Source of the DNA: Notamacropus eugenii | Lineage: Eukaryota; Chordata; Mammalia; Diprotodontia; Macropodidae | NCBI RefSeq assembly: GCF_028372415.1 | Contig: NC_092878.1 | Location: 2,135,501-2,199,500 of the forward strand | DNA length: 64,000 bases | Direction: 5' to 3' | Shown here: piece by piece, positions 55,221 to 64,000 of the stretch | How the letters are laid out: the number at the start of each line of letters is the position of its first letter | How positions within the stretch are numbered: position 1 is the first letter of the stretch | The notes under the pieces: model-generated | Database searches by the model: none | What the model was told of the DNA's origin: nothing | What the model saw: the letters and a program-made list of their open reading frames with translations, nothing else | Made by a program: the position numbers and the translations under genes

Positions 55221-55895
55221 CCAAGAAAATTATTGTCTCCATCTAGAGAGAGAACTAATGAACTCTTGAGCGCTGACAGAAGCCCGCTTTGGTATTTACT
55301 TTCTTTTTCTTGCAACTGGACTAATATGGAAATATGTTTTATATGATTTCACATGATAATTGACATATTACTTGCCTTCTCAACTGGTGGGGGAAGGGAG
55401 AGAGGGAAGGAGAGAATTTGTTACTCAAATTTATAAAAAATGAATGTTAGAGTATAATTATACATATATATTTGTATATGTATATAGTTTATATCCTACA
55501 CATTATATAAATTATGCATGTGTTTGTATGTGTCTATATATGTATGTGTGGGGCAGCTAGGTGGTGCAGTGGATAGAGCACCAGTGCAGGAGTCAGGAGG
55601 ACCTGAGTTCAAATCTCACCTCAGACACTTGACACTCACTAGCTGTGTGACCTTGGACAAGTCACTTAACCCCAATTGCCTCATCCTGGGTCATGTCTAT
55701 TCATCCTGATGAAAGTCTGGTCACTGGATTCAGATGGCTCTGGAGAAGTGAGGCTGGTGACCTGCACAGCCCTCCCTCACTCAAAACAAAGTCAAGTGCA
55801 AGTCATGTTATCATGTCTCTGACATCATGGTCTTCTTCAGCAACGAATGATGAACACACACACAATATGTATGTATATGTATGTATGTAAAAAAT
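55221..55895 (+). mobile_element. L1 3' end with a SINE nested in its tail, 15-bp target duplication
   Basis: aatgctatagtccta occurs at 55,206-55,220 and at 55,896-55,910. Between them lie an L1 3'UTR (actggactaatatggaaata, then aggagagaatttgttactca), a TATATG-rich tail and a nested SINE. Confidence 0.85.
55549..55862 (+). repeat. Marsupial SINE with long non-RTE tail, nested in the L1 tail
   Basis: Full length: ggggcagctaggtggtgcag, gtgtgaccttggacaagtca, caaagtcaagtgcaagtcat, gcaacgaatgatgaacacac. Both sides carry tatgtatg-rich sequence, so a duplication cannot be separated from the L1 tail. Confidence 0.85.
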
Positions 55896-56109
55896 AATGC
55901 TATAGTCCTATAAGCAGGTACGGTAGAAACACAAAATGTAGAGAATCATCTCCTACTTACAAACACTTGATTTATGAGTGATCTGGACACTCATAGTCTA
56001 GTGAATAGTTTCATAGAATAATTTCTATGGTTATCAGCTTTGTCCTTGATATATGTGTGAGATTTTGAAAAATTCACTTAATTTTCATAGTCCTCAATTT
56101 CTTGGATCC

Positions 56110-56400
56110 ACTACAAATTTGTTATCCAATGTCAACTGGGTTATTCCCACAGTCAGGCAATGTTTTTTCTCCTTTATTCTCTATCTCTGCGCCTAGAGTG
56201 ACTTCTAAACCTTCTCCTCTTTTCCTAAATAACCTTGACACTACCCACCCTCCCAGCTAAAGATCTTACCTCTTACTTTAGGAGAAAACACGTGAACTCC
56301 CTCTTTTCCCCTTCTCTCCATTCCCAGGTCCTTACTATCAACTCGTATTCTCTCTCCAAGCTTGTCTTTCTACATGCCAAAGCCAAGCCTTCTCTGTTGG
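56110..56400 (+). repeat. L2 fragment, left of a nested LINE tail
   Basis: The block from ctcccagctaaagatcttac (about 56,251) to the 'catgccaaagccaagccttc' block recurs at 57,034-57,187. The blocks fit L2 ORF2 upstream of the RT domain. Confidence 0.6.
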
Positions 56401-57033
56401 TTGGTTGCCTGGCTGTTGTTCATTCTCAAGAAAACCAAAATGACATCACTATGTTAGAATTAAGTTACAACGCGTCCAACTATGGCTGATCAGAGCAACA
56501 TGAGCTCAAAATGCTCCACCGCAGGTTGGGTGCAAGTAGTTCATGTGAACATTTGGAGCACATTCTCTAAATTTGTGCATCTTGTGTTTCTTTTGAACAC
56601 TTCAGTTCTGCTTTGCCCAGAGAGCACAGCACCTTCCCTGAGGAGGGCATGCCATGCTGAGCGGTCCTGTGCCAGTGTCTCCCATGTCACACAATCAATT
56701 CCAAAATTAAGAGACCTCGAGAGTGACCTTGTATCACTTCTGACCACCATGTGAGCACTTACCCTATGAGTTCTCCATAAAATAGTCTTTTAGGCAAGCA
56801 TATGTTTATCATTCAAACAACAATGTGGCCAGCTCATTATGATTGCCCCCTCTGTAGTACAGTTCAATGTTTGTCAGTTTAATTCAAGAAAGGATGTCAG
56901 TGTCTGGTACCTTATCCTGCCGGGTGATCTTCAGGATCTTCTTAAGACAATTCAAATGGAAGCATTTCCATTTCCTGGCATGGTGCTAGTATACTGTTCA
57001 GGTTTCAGTCATACAACAACCAGTATAGCAACA
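56400..57033 (-). mobile_element. Non-L1 LINE, ORF2 C-terminal remnant
   Basis: The minus-strand frame at 56,541-56,750 reads VTWETLAQDRSAWHALLREGA, a conserved LINE C-terminal motif. The flanking plus-strand blocks (gtctggtaccttatcctgcc, then gatcttcaggatcttcttaa) fit the upstream part. A diverged 3' scrap of the same family lies at 5.1 kb. No catalytic domain remains. Confidence 0.75.
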
Positions 57034-57656
57034 CCCTCCCAGCTAAAGATCTCATCTGTTCACAGAGAAAACATGTGAACTCCCTCTTTTTCCCTTCTCT
57101 CTGCTCCCAAGTCCTTGACATCACCCATATTCTCTCTCCTCCAGGACTCTAGCCTCTACATACCAAAGCCAGATCTTCTATACGTACCCTATATCCCATC
57201 CCCTCCTATCTTCTCCAACAGATAACCCTCATAATTACTTCCCTTCTCTCTAATCTTTAATCTCTCCCTATCTACTGATTCCTTCTCTGTTGCCTCTTAC
57301 TACTCCCTTTTATCCCCATTAGAAAGTAAGCTCCCTGAAGGCAGACACTTTTTGCCTCCATTTGTATTTCCAGCATTTCATACAGTGTTTGGCAAGAGAT
57401 GTGCTTAACTGAGTGTTTAGTAACTATGAGATTAAGTGCTTAATAAATGCTTGCTTGACTGCATACTCTCATCGCCTTCACTTTTCTCTTACTCCTATCT
57501 AAACCTTTTACAATCTGGTTTCTCAGCTGAAGCTGCCTTGTGCAAAGTCACCAGTGACCTCTTATCATCCCATTATCAGATGTGGCCTTTTCTGAGCTTT
57601 ATCCTTCTTGACCACACTGTAATGTGCCAGTGTTGATCACTCCTTCTAGATGCTCT

Positions 57657-57757
57657 TCTCTCTCCCTCTTCCTCTCTTTTCTTTCCCTCTCCCTCTCCCC
57701 CTCTCTCCCCCTTTCTCTGTCTCTCTCTGTCTCTCTGTCTGTCTGTCTCTGTCTCTG

Positions 57758-57822
<65 letters not shown>

Positions 57823-57872
57823 CTCGCTCTCTCACTCTGTGTCTTTCTTCCTCTCTCTGACTGCTTTTGTGG
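57657..57872. repeat. (TC)n/(TCTGTC)n microsatellite inside L2
   Basis: More than 200 nt of pure or nearly pure pyrimidine, with a TCTGTC-rich centre. It sits where L2 would read a TC-rich segment of ORF2, so an existing motif may have expanded. The Ser/Leu (plus) and Arg/Glu (minus) frames across it are artefacts. Confidence 0.95.
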
Positions 57873-59005
57873 TTGTCCCCCTACCCCTCTGATGGCTTCT
57901 TCTCAGTCTCCTTTACTGAATCATCATCCACCATATGCCCACTAACAGCAGGTTGTACTCCAAAGCTCATTTCTGTGCCTTCTTTTATTCTCTCTACACA
58001 TACTTTCTTAGGGACCTCATCAACTCCTCTGGATTGAATTGACTATCTGTATGATGATAACTCATAGAGTTATATATCCAGCCCAAGCCTCTCTCCTGAG
58101 CTGTAGACCTGCATCACCGACTGCCAATTAAACATTCCAAACTAGACGTACAAGCATGTCCCAAAGAGAACTCAATATATTCTCTAACCTGCCCCTACCT
58201 AATCTCACCCAACCTCTAAATTTCCCATTTTCTGTTGAGGGCCCCACCATTCTTCCATTCCCCCAAGTTCACAATCATCGTATCATCCTTGATTTCACAT
58301 ATCGTCTCAGTTGCCAAATCTTATTTCTACCACTGCAACTTCTCTTTTATCTCTCCTCTTCTCTCTATTCATATGACCAATGTAGCTTAGGCCCATATTA
58401 CCTCTCACTTGGAATATTACAAGACCCTCTAACTGGTCCCTGCCTCAAGTCTCTCCCTTGGCAATCCATCTCCCACATAGCTGCCAAACAAATTTTTCTA
58501 AAGCACAAGTCTTTCACTTCCCTCTTCAAAATCTCTGGTGGCTTCTTACATGACCTCTAAGATCAAATATAAACTCCTCCGTTTGATAGAGCCTTACAAA
58601 ACCTGAAACCAGCCTAGCTTTTGTAGTCTTATCATCTCCTAATGCACACTGCTTCCATGTACACTGCCAACCTAGTTTTTTTCCTCTGGTTCCTCATACA
58701 TGGCACTGAATCTTCTACCCGTTTCTTCACATTGGACTGTCTCCCATGTCTGAAATATGCTCTGTCTCGCAAAATTCCTAGTTTTCCTTCAGCTCAAATA
58801 TTCCCTTCTAAATGTGGCTTTTCCTGATTTCCCCAACCACAAGTGCCTCTTCCCACATAAATCACCTTGTATTAACTTTGTACCTATTTTGAACATAACT
58901 ATATAAAATCATGTTGTCTCTCCTGGCTAAACTATAAATTCCTTGAAGGCAGGTACTATTTTCACAAATACCTTTGTTTCCTCAATAATAAGCACAATGC
59001 CTAAT

Positions 59006-59205
59006 GGGGTAGGGAATCTTTGGCCTCAAGGCCACATGTGGCTTTCTAGGTCCTTAGGTGCGGCCTTTTGACCAAGTCCAAGTTTTATGGAACAAGTTCT
59101 TTTATTAAGGGGATTTGTTCTGTGAAGTTTGGATTCAGTCAAAGAGCTGCACTTGAGGACCTAGAGAGCCACATGTGGCCTCGAGGCTGTAGGTTCCCCC
59201 ACCCC
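59006..59205. mobile_element. Palindromic non-autonomous DNA element inserted in L2, with TA-type target duplication
   Basis: The two halves are inverted copies. The left half has ggccacatgtggctttctag, ggtgcggccttttgacc and ttatggaacaag. The right half has the complements in reverse order (tttgttctgtgaag, tcaaagagctgcact, gagagccacatgtggcc). The arms are about 95 nt with little spacer. The L2 3' end reads through if the element and one TA are removed (gcacaatgccta before, tagcacatagtag after). No transposase is present. Confidence 0.75.
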
Positions 59206-59339
59206 ACCCCCGTGGTAGCACATAGTAGACACTTAATTAACACTTGTTATTTGATTGATTTGTAAAACAAGGAGTTTGAACTAGTTGTTTTCTGAGGTCT
59301 CACTGATCTCTAAATCCATTAAATTATTATTTATTGCTA

Positions 59340-59765
59340 CCCTGTTGCTACAGGTGACTGTCCTGAGAGAAAGGGGAGGAGGGGAAAGAGGGGGAGAGGG
59401 GGAGGGACGGAGAAATGGAAGGGGGGGAGAGAGAGAGAGCCTTACTCCTGAGAAAAGTACCCCTAGGGGACTCACCCTTTTTCACAAAGCTGTTTTCTCA
59501 ATACTTTTTTCCCCAAATGCTTCCACTTGGGCTCCTCAACTTCAATGCTACCTCCAGTCACTTTAAGAAAAAGAAGAAATGTTCATTCCTCCATGTTTTC
59601 AGGGACCCTGGAGTACGACCTCAGAACACTTTGTCCTGGCAACATTGGAGTCCCTTCTCTACATCCTCCAGCCTACTGATGAAACCACCAAATCTCCCTA
59701 GACTCAGTGGTAGGAAAGAAGAATGTGGAAGAGAATACTGCAATCTTAAAAGCATCCTCTGAACA
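59340..59765 (+). repeat. Unclassified dispersed repeat, copy 1, with GA-rich tract
   Basis: The block from tcaatacttttttccccaaa, cacttgggctcctcaacttc and cactttaagaaaaagaagaa to ctccatgttttcaggga recurs at 60,905-61,030. A GA-rich tract lies at 59,366-59,440. Family unknown; an LTR is possible but I see no defining ends. Confidence 0.5.
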
Positions 59766-59844
59766 TCCACAAAGGGAGACCTTTTCCTACTATCTCCATT
59801 CAGACTTCGGGCAGCATTTTTTCATAGACATAACAGAAAAAAGG

Positions 59845-60115
59845 TAGTTAATCTATCAACCAATAAACATTTATTATGTACCCATTACGTGCCAGGCACT
59901 GTGCTGAATGCTGGTTAGGCTATGCAGCACTATTAGTACTATACTTTACCCATGTCATTGAGAGATAGCATGGTCTACCACAGAGAGATTCAGCCAGCGG
60001 GACCGAAGTTTAAGTCGTTGCCTCTGTAGTTCTTAGCAAGCCACTCAGCCTTTTAATATCTCAAGGCAACTCTCTAATACACTACAAGCTGCAGAATAGA
60101 TGTTTTCTACATTGG
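59845..60115 (+). repeat. MIR3-like and MIR-like fragments
   Basis: ccaataaacatttattatgt, then cgtgccaggcactgtgctga (59,858-59,912), followed by a MIR-like stretch with ttcttagcaagccactcagc. Confidence 0.6.
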
Positions 60116-60117
60116 TA

Positions 60118-60370
60118 GAGAGGCAGCTAGCTGGTGTAGTAGATGGAGTGTCAGGCCTGGAGGAAGGAAGACTCATCTTCTTGAGTTCAAATCTGGCCTC
60201 AGACACTTACAGGCTGTGTGATCCTGGGAAAGTCACTTAATCCTATTTGCCTCCATTTCCTCATCTGTGAAATGAGCTGGAGAAGGAAATGGCAAACCAT
60301 TCCAGTATCTTTGCCAAGAAAACCCCAAATGGGGTCATGAAGAGTCAGAAAACAAATGAACAACCACAAA
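60118..60370 (+). repeat. Marsupial SINE with RTE-type tail
   Basis: agaggcagctagctggtgta, gtgtgatcctgggaaagtca, ctggagaaggaaatggcaaa and tgccaagaaaaccccaaatg in order. Confidence 0.85.
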
Positions 60371-60544
60371 ATTGGTAGAAGCAGTTTCCTAAGAGTTCCC
60401 TTTACCAATGAAATCAGAGGTGTGCTCATCCCACCAAGTTAATGATTAAGTAGTCTTTTCTGTAATCATCTGGGAAGCCACCACTTCTACCACTGTTTCT
60501 AAAGAAAAATATTAGATCAAAATGAAAGATTTACAAACTTTTAG

Positions 60545-60725
60545 AATATAACACATTCATAAGTTGAAGAATTGTAGAATTTTAGAGTTGAAAAGGAGCT
60601 GAGAAAGTCACCCAACTGGCTCATTTTTTTACAGATGAGACAACTGAGGTTCACAAAGGTAAATTGATATGTCTAATGTTACCTCATCTAATTAAAGGCA
60701 GGAATGAGACTAGAACCCAGGTGTC
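60545..60725 (+). repeat. MIR-type fragment
   Basis: gttgaaaaggagctgagaaa, tttacagatgagacaactga and aatgagactagaacccaggt. Confidence 0.6.
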
Positions 60726-60884
60726 CCAATGTTTGGTTCATGGTTTCTTTTGTGTTGCACCGTGCACTACCAGGATCACTTGTAAACATCCTTCTTAGAA
60801 ACCAGAGCAGAAGAAGAAACTACTGGAAAACCAGTCACCTGCTCTAAATGGCAAGAGCTAGAATTGCATGGTAACTAGAGGTGA

Positions 60885-61036
60885 TATGCTGTGAACTTTC
60901 AGTTAAAAAATGAGTTGTTTTCTCAACACTTTTCCCCCCAGAAAAGCCTCTATCTGGGCTCCTCTCCTTCCAAGCTACCTCTGATCACTTTAAGAAAAGG
61001 AAGGAGTATTTATTCCTCCATATTCTCAGGAAACAA
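60885..61036 (+). repeat. Unclassified dispersed repeat, copy 2
   Basis: Diverged copy of the 59,480-59,605 block: ttttctcaacacttttcccc, tctgggctcctctccttcca, cactttaagaaaaggaagga and a ttcctccatattctcagg end. Confidence 0.6.
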
Positions 61037-61275
61037 CGTTGTTGTTGTTCAGTCATTTCTAACTCTTTTTTGACTTCATGGACCATAACACACCTGACCT
61101 TCCTCTCCTACATTATCTTCCTGAGTCTGTTGAAGCTCATGTTCATTGCTTCCATGACGCCATCTATCCATCTTTTCCTCCACTATCCCCTTTGTCATTT
61201 GCCTTCAATCTTTCCCAACATCAAGGTTTTCCCAGTGTTTTCCTATTATGCTGCCAAAGTATTTCAGCTTCCAAA
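61037..61275 (-). mobile_element. RTE LINE 3' end, antisense
   Basis: The plus strand reads gttgttgttgttcagtcatt, cttcatggaccataacacac, tgttcattgcttccatgacg and cttcaatctttcccaacatc. This is the reverse of the RTE C-terminus seen in sense at 11.2 kb. It joins the L1 at 61,276. Confidence 0.8.
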
Positions 61276-61997
61276 ACAACTCTTAGGTACCACATAACAC
61301 CTATCAGATCGGCTAATGTGACAAAACAGAAAAATTATAAACACTGGAGGAGATGTGGGAAAATTGGAACACATTCATTGTTGGTGGAGTTGTGGACTGA
61401 TCCAACCATTCTGGAGAGCAATTTAGAACTACACTCAAAGAGCAACCAAAGTGTGCATACCCTTTCACCCAGCAAGACCTCTTCTAGGGTTGTATCCCAA
61501 AGAGATCATATAAATGGGAAAAGGACCCATATGTATCAAAATATTTATAGCATCTCTTCTTGTGGTAGCCAAGAACTGGAAATTGAAGGGACGTCCATCA
61601 ACTGGGGAATGGTTGAACAAGTTGTGGTATATGAATGTCATGCTATGGTACTATAAGAAATGATGAGCAGGCAGACCAGAAAAACCTGGAAAGACTTATA
61701 TGAGCTGATGCTGAGTGAAGTGAGCAGAACCAGGGCAACATCGTAACAGCGACACTGTGTGATGACTGACTTTGATAGACTTAGCTCTTCTCAGCAATGC
61801 AAAGACCGAAAACAACTCCCAAAGACTCATGATAGAAAATACCATCCACATCCAGAGAAAGAAATGTGGAGTCTCAATGCAGAGCGAAGTATACTATTTG
61901 CTCTCTTTTTCTGTTTTGGTTTTTTTTTCTCACGGTTCCTCCCATTCATTCTAATTCTTCTATAAAACATGACTAATGTGAAAATATGTTTAATTGG
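61276..61997 (+). mobile_element. L1 3' region, truncated at both ends
   Basis: ORF2 C-terminal sequence (aactcttaggtaccacataa, then cattctggagagcaatttag) leads into the 3'UTR (aataccatccacatccagag, then gactaatgtgaaaatatgtt). It stops at gtttaat without the usual G-rich block and A-tail. The 192-codon frame 61,078-61,656 is a chimera of antisense RTE and this L1. Confidence 0.8.
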
Positions 61998-62760
61998 ATT
62001 TGGGAATATAAAGCTAGTAGGTAGACTCCCAAGGGTTTTATTTCTTCTACAATTCTTTTAAATGGAATTCTTCTTTCTACCTCTTACAGTAGGATTTTGT
62101 TGGTGAGATATCGAATGTTGATTTCAGTCTGACATAGGTATGAAATCTACCTCAGAGTAGATTTAAAGGAACTTAGTGCTTCTCATTAAACAACTTTGAT
62201 GTATCACTTGTATAGGGATAACTAAACCTTCCTCTGAAAAAAGCTGGCTGCTTGGATACTGACCATAGGGAGTAATTATTGGAACAGATTGGATACTGCC
62301 AGATTTCACAGTGATATATATTTTTTAAATAACTATCTGCCCCCTTCTCCTCCCTCCCCCCCCAAAAAAATTCCACCTCAGATTCATAATAACAGTGTGA
62401 CTGAAGTCGCACATAACCTCTTCGGTCTCAGTTTCCTCATTTGTAAAATAAGGGTGTTGGCCTTGATGGCCTCTAAGGTTCTATACAGTTCTAAATCCAT
62501 GATCCTACAAAGTAAAAAATAAAAAGTGCAAATATCTAGGAATAATACATACTTGATGGAATATCCCTATGGATTTCCCTTCTCCCAAAGTAATCCCAAT
62601 GCTCCTGTGACCTAGATAATGGTCTTCAAGAGCTACTATGGAAAAAACAAAAAACAAAACAACACAGCACCCTTCAGGCAAACTAGGAAGGAGCTTTGCA
62701 GCTTAACAAAATAAATCCTCAGACATCTGACATTATGGGCTGTCACCAGGCCTGTACTTA
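61998..62760 (+). repeat. Mostly unassigned, with a MIR tail
   Basis: Positions 62,395-62,510 show a MIR/SINE tail (ctcagtttcctcatttgtaa, then ttgatggcctctaaggttct). A C-run at 62,356-62,364 precedes it. The rest is unassigned. Confidence 0.45.
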
Positions 62761-62762
62761 CC

Positions 62763-63200
62763 AGTCGATGACAAACACTTATCAAGTGATTATTATGTGC
62801 CAGGCAGGCCTTGTGCTATGAGTTGAAAGCACAAAGTAAGGCAAAAACACAGTCTGGGCCTTCAAGGAGTTTGCATTATGGTGAGGGACACAATAGACAA
62901 AAACTTGTACATACAAGCTACATACCGCCTCAATGGAAGGCCATTTCAGAAGGAAGGCCCTGGGCAAGGGACTGGCAAGAAAGATGGAAACTGGGAAAGG
63001 CTCCTAGGATCATAGCCTTAGAACTGGAAGGGACCTCAAACATTATCTTGTCCAACCCTCTGAATTTACAGATGAAGAAACTGAGGCTTAGAGAGGTTAA
63101 ATGACTTGAACATCACATTTGCATTGAGGATCAGACACAGGATTTAAGCCAGGGTCTCTGAACTCCAAAGCCAGTGTGCCTTCCATCATACTGTGGTTTA
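62763..63200 (+). repeat. MIR3-like composite and MIR-type fragment
   Basis: Positions 62,770-63,000: tcaagtgattattatgtgcc, then cttcaaggagtttgcattat. Positions 63,005-63,200: tagaactggaagggacctca, then gatgaagaaactgaggctta. Confidence 0.7.
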
Positions 63201-63294
63201 AAACCTTTCTGATTTCTTAGCACCTACTAGAACTTGTTCCTCTGTCACAGCCTGCAAGAACATAGATTAGGATTTTAGTGTGTAAAAGAATCAT

Positions 63295-63825
63295 AATAAA
63301 TGGAAACAAAGCACAATGAAACATACAAAAGAGAAAATAGTCTGCTGCATTCTGTGTTCCAGCTCTGTAATTCTTTCTCTGGATGTGGATGGCATTTTGC
63401 ATCATGAATCCTTTAGGTCCTTGTGTTGTGGAGAAAGGCTAAGTCTATTAAAGTCAGTCCTTGCACACTGTGGCTGTTACTGTGTATAATGTTCTGGTTC
63501 TGCTCACTTCACTCCACATCAGTTCATATAAGTCTTTCCAGGTTTTCCCGAAGTCTACCTGCTCATCATTTCTTATATCACAATAGTGTTCCATTATATT
63601 CATGTACCATAACTTGTCCAGTCATTCCCCAATTGATGGGTATATCCCCTTGATTTCTAGTTCTTGGCAACTACAAGAAGAGCTGCTATAAATATTTTGG
63701 TACATATGGGTCCTTTTCCCATTTTTATGATCTCTTTGGAATACAGCCCTACAAGTGGTATTGCTGGGTCAAAGGGTATGTACATTTTTATAGCCCTTTG
63801 GGCATAGTTCCAAAATGCTCTGTGA
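63295..63825 (-). mobile_element. L1 3' end, antisense
   Basis: The plus strand carries reversed L1 3'UTR and ORF2 C-terminus: ttctttctctggatgtggat, gttctggttctgctcacttc, cctgctcatcatttcttata, tcaaagggtatgtacatttt. The minus-strand frame 63,657-63,872 includes PFDPAIPLVGLYSKEIIKMG, the L1 C-terminal signature. Confidence 0.85.
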
Positions 63826-63827
63826 TG

Positions 63828-64000
63828 TTTTGAGTTGGGCATGAATTGGATTTCAGTGAGGTAGAGTTGCACAAAGTTGTCAGTGTCACTTTCCCAGAAT
63901 TGTCAAAGTCTGATGGCAAGACAAAAGTCAGACAACTGGTGATGATCCAGGATGCAATGGATGACCTTGCCGTCTTCAATGCCTGACCAAGCTCTAAGTG
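63828..64000 (-). repeat. Marsupial SINE-like repeat, antisense, cut by the window end
   Basis: The reverse complement reads cttagagcttggtcaggcat, ccattgcatcctggatcatc and gcaactctacctcactgaaa, the order seen in sense at 31,365-31,520. Confidence 0.75.

Larger units (their letters stand above)
57034..59260 (+). mobile_element. L2 LINE with RT remnant, nested L2 end, (TC)n tract and palindromic element
   Basis: Upstream L2 sequence (57,034-57,312) is followed by a nested L2 3' end (57,320-57,450: agctccctgaaggcagacac, then aataaatgcttgcttgact). The RT region follows, with KVTSDLL and LSFILLDHT blocks (57,550-57,620). A (TC)n expansion occupies 57,657-57,870. The blocks continue to the L2 3' end at 58,930-59,000, which a palindromic DNA element interrupts. 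The tail resumes at 59,213. Confidence 0.75.

Noticed and set aside
57599-57892. Arg/Glu-rich and Ser/Leu-rich frames
   Set aside because: They are translations of a (TC)n microsatellite inside an L2.
61078-61656. The longest open frame in the window (192 codons)
   Set aside because: Its first third reads antisense RTE sequence. The rest crosses an L1 C-terminus, partly in the L1 frame and then out of it. It is a chance chimera.
1-64000. CRISPR array, tRNA or rRNA genes, bacterial operons, retroviral gag/pol/env
   Set aside because: The regular repeats are microsatellites or SINEs. SINE heads resemble tRNA B boxes but do not fold into tRNAs. The reverse transcriptase remnants are all of LINE type (L1, L2, CR1/L3, RTE-like).

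Overview
The window looks like intergenic or intronic DNA from a marsupial, probably an Australian lineage, though I cannot fix the species. The evidence is the repeat content. It holds marsupial-type L1 copies, tRNA-derived SINEs that begin with a gcagctaggtgg-type head and end in an RTE-type or MIR-type tail, RTE-clade LINEs, and many old L2, MIR and CR1/L3 copies. There is no bacterial or viral gene organisation, no CRISPR array, no intact host gene and no tRNA or rRNA gene. Almost every longer open reading frame is a transposon remnant or a low-complexity tract.

Layout. 1-13 kb: MIR, MIR3-like and SINE copies, small L1 3' ends, two RTE or other LINE tails, and hAT-like DNA transposon remnants. 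13.6-18.8 kb: a long decayed L1 carrying most of ORF2, split by a later retroinsertion. 18.8-24.1 kb: SINEs and two antisense CR1/L3 LINE remnants with nested hAT copies. 24.6-25.3 kb: an antisense processed pseudogene of TPT1 (TCTP). 25.4-27.1 kb: antisense L1 and sense CR1/L3 pieces. 27.5-29.95 kb: an L1 5' half (5'UTR and ORF1) ending where ORF2 should begin. 30.4-30.7 kb: an antisense 7SL RNA pseudogene. 32.2-33.4 kb: an L1 3' end that appears to carry a 3' transduction. 33.7-36.5 kb: an old RTE-like LINE split by an L1 fragment. 37-42 kb: MIR, L2, SINE and hAT copies and a long GGAA tract. 42.4-44.1 kb: an internally deleted L1 with a 19-bp target-site duplication. 44.2-50.5 kb: MIR, an old L1, L2 and SINEs. 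50.5-53 kb: the most repeat-poor part. 53.1-54.7 kb: a SINE split by an inverted copy of a nearby 315-bp segment that contains a plausible coding exon. 55-59.3 kb: L1, SINE and L2, with a LINE tail and a palindromic DNA element nested in the L2. 59.3-64 kb: MIR, SINE, RTE and L1 remnants.

How it works together. There is no operon or pathway to describe. The window is a record of insertion layers: L2, MIR and CR1/L3 are oldest, then hAT and RTE elements, then SINEs and L1. The strongest unusual event is the 315-bp templated inverted insertion at 53.26-53.58 kb, copied from 54.40-54.72 kb. The only candidate host coding sequence is the 114-nt exon-like segment inside that duplication. I cannot assign it to a gene.
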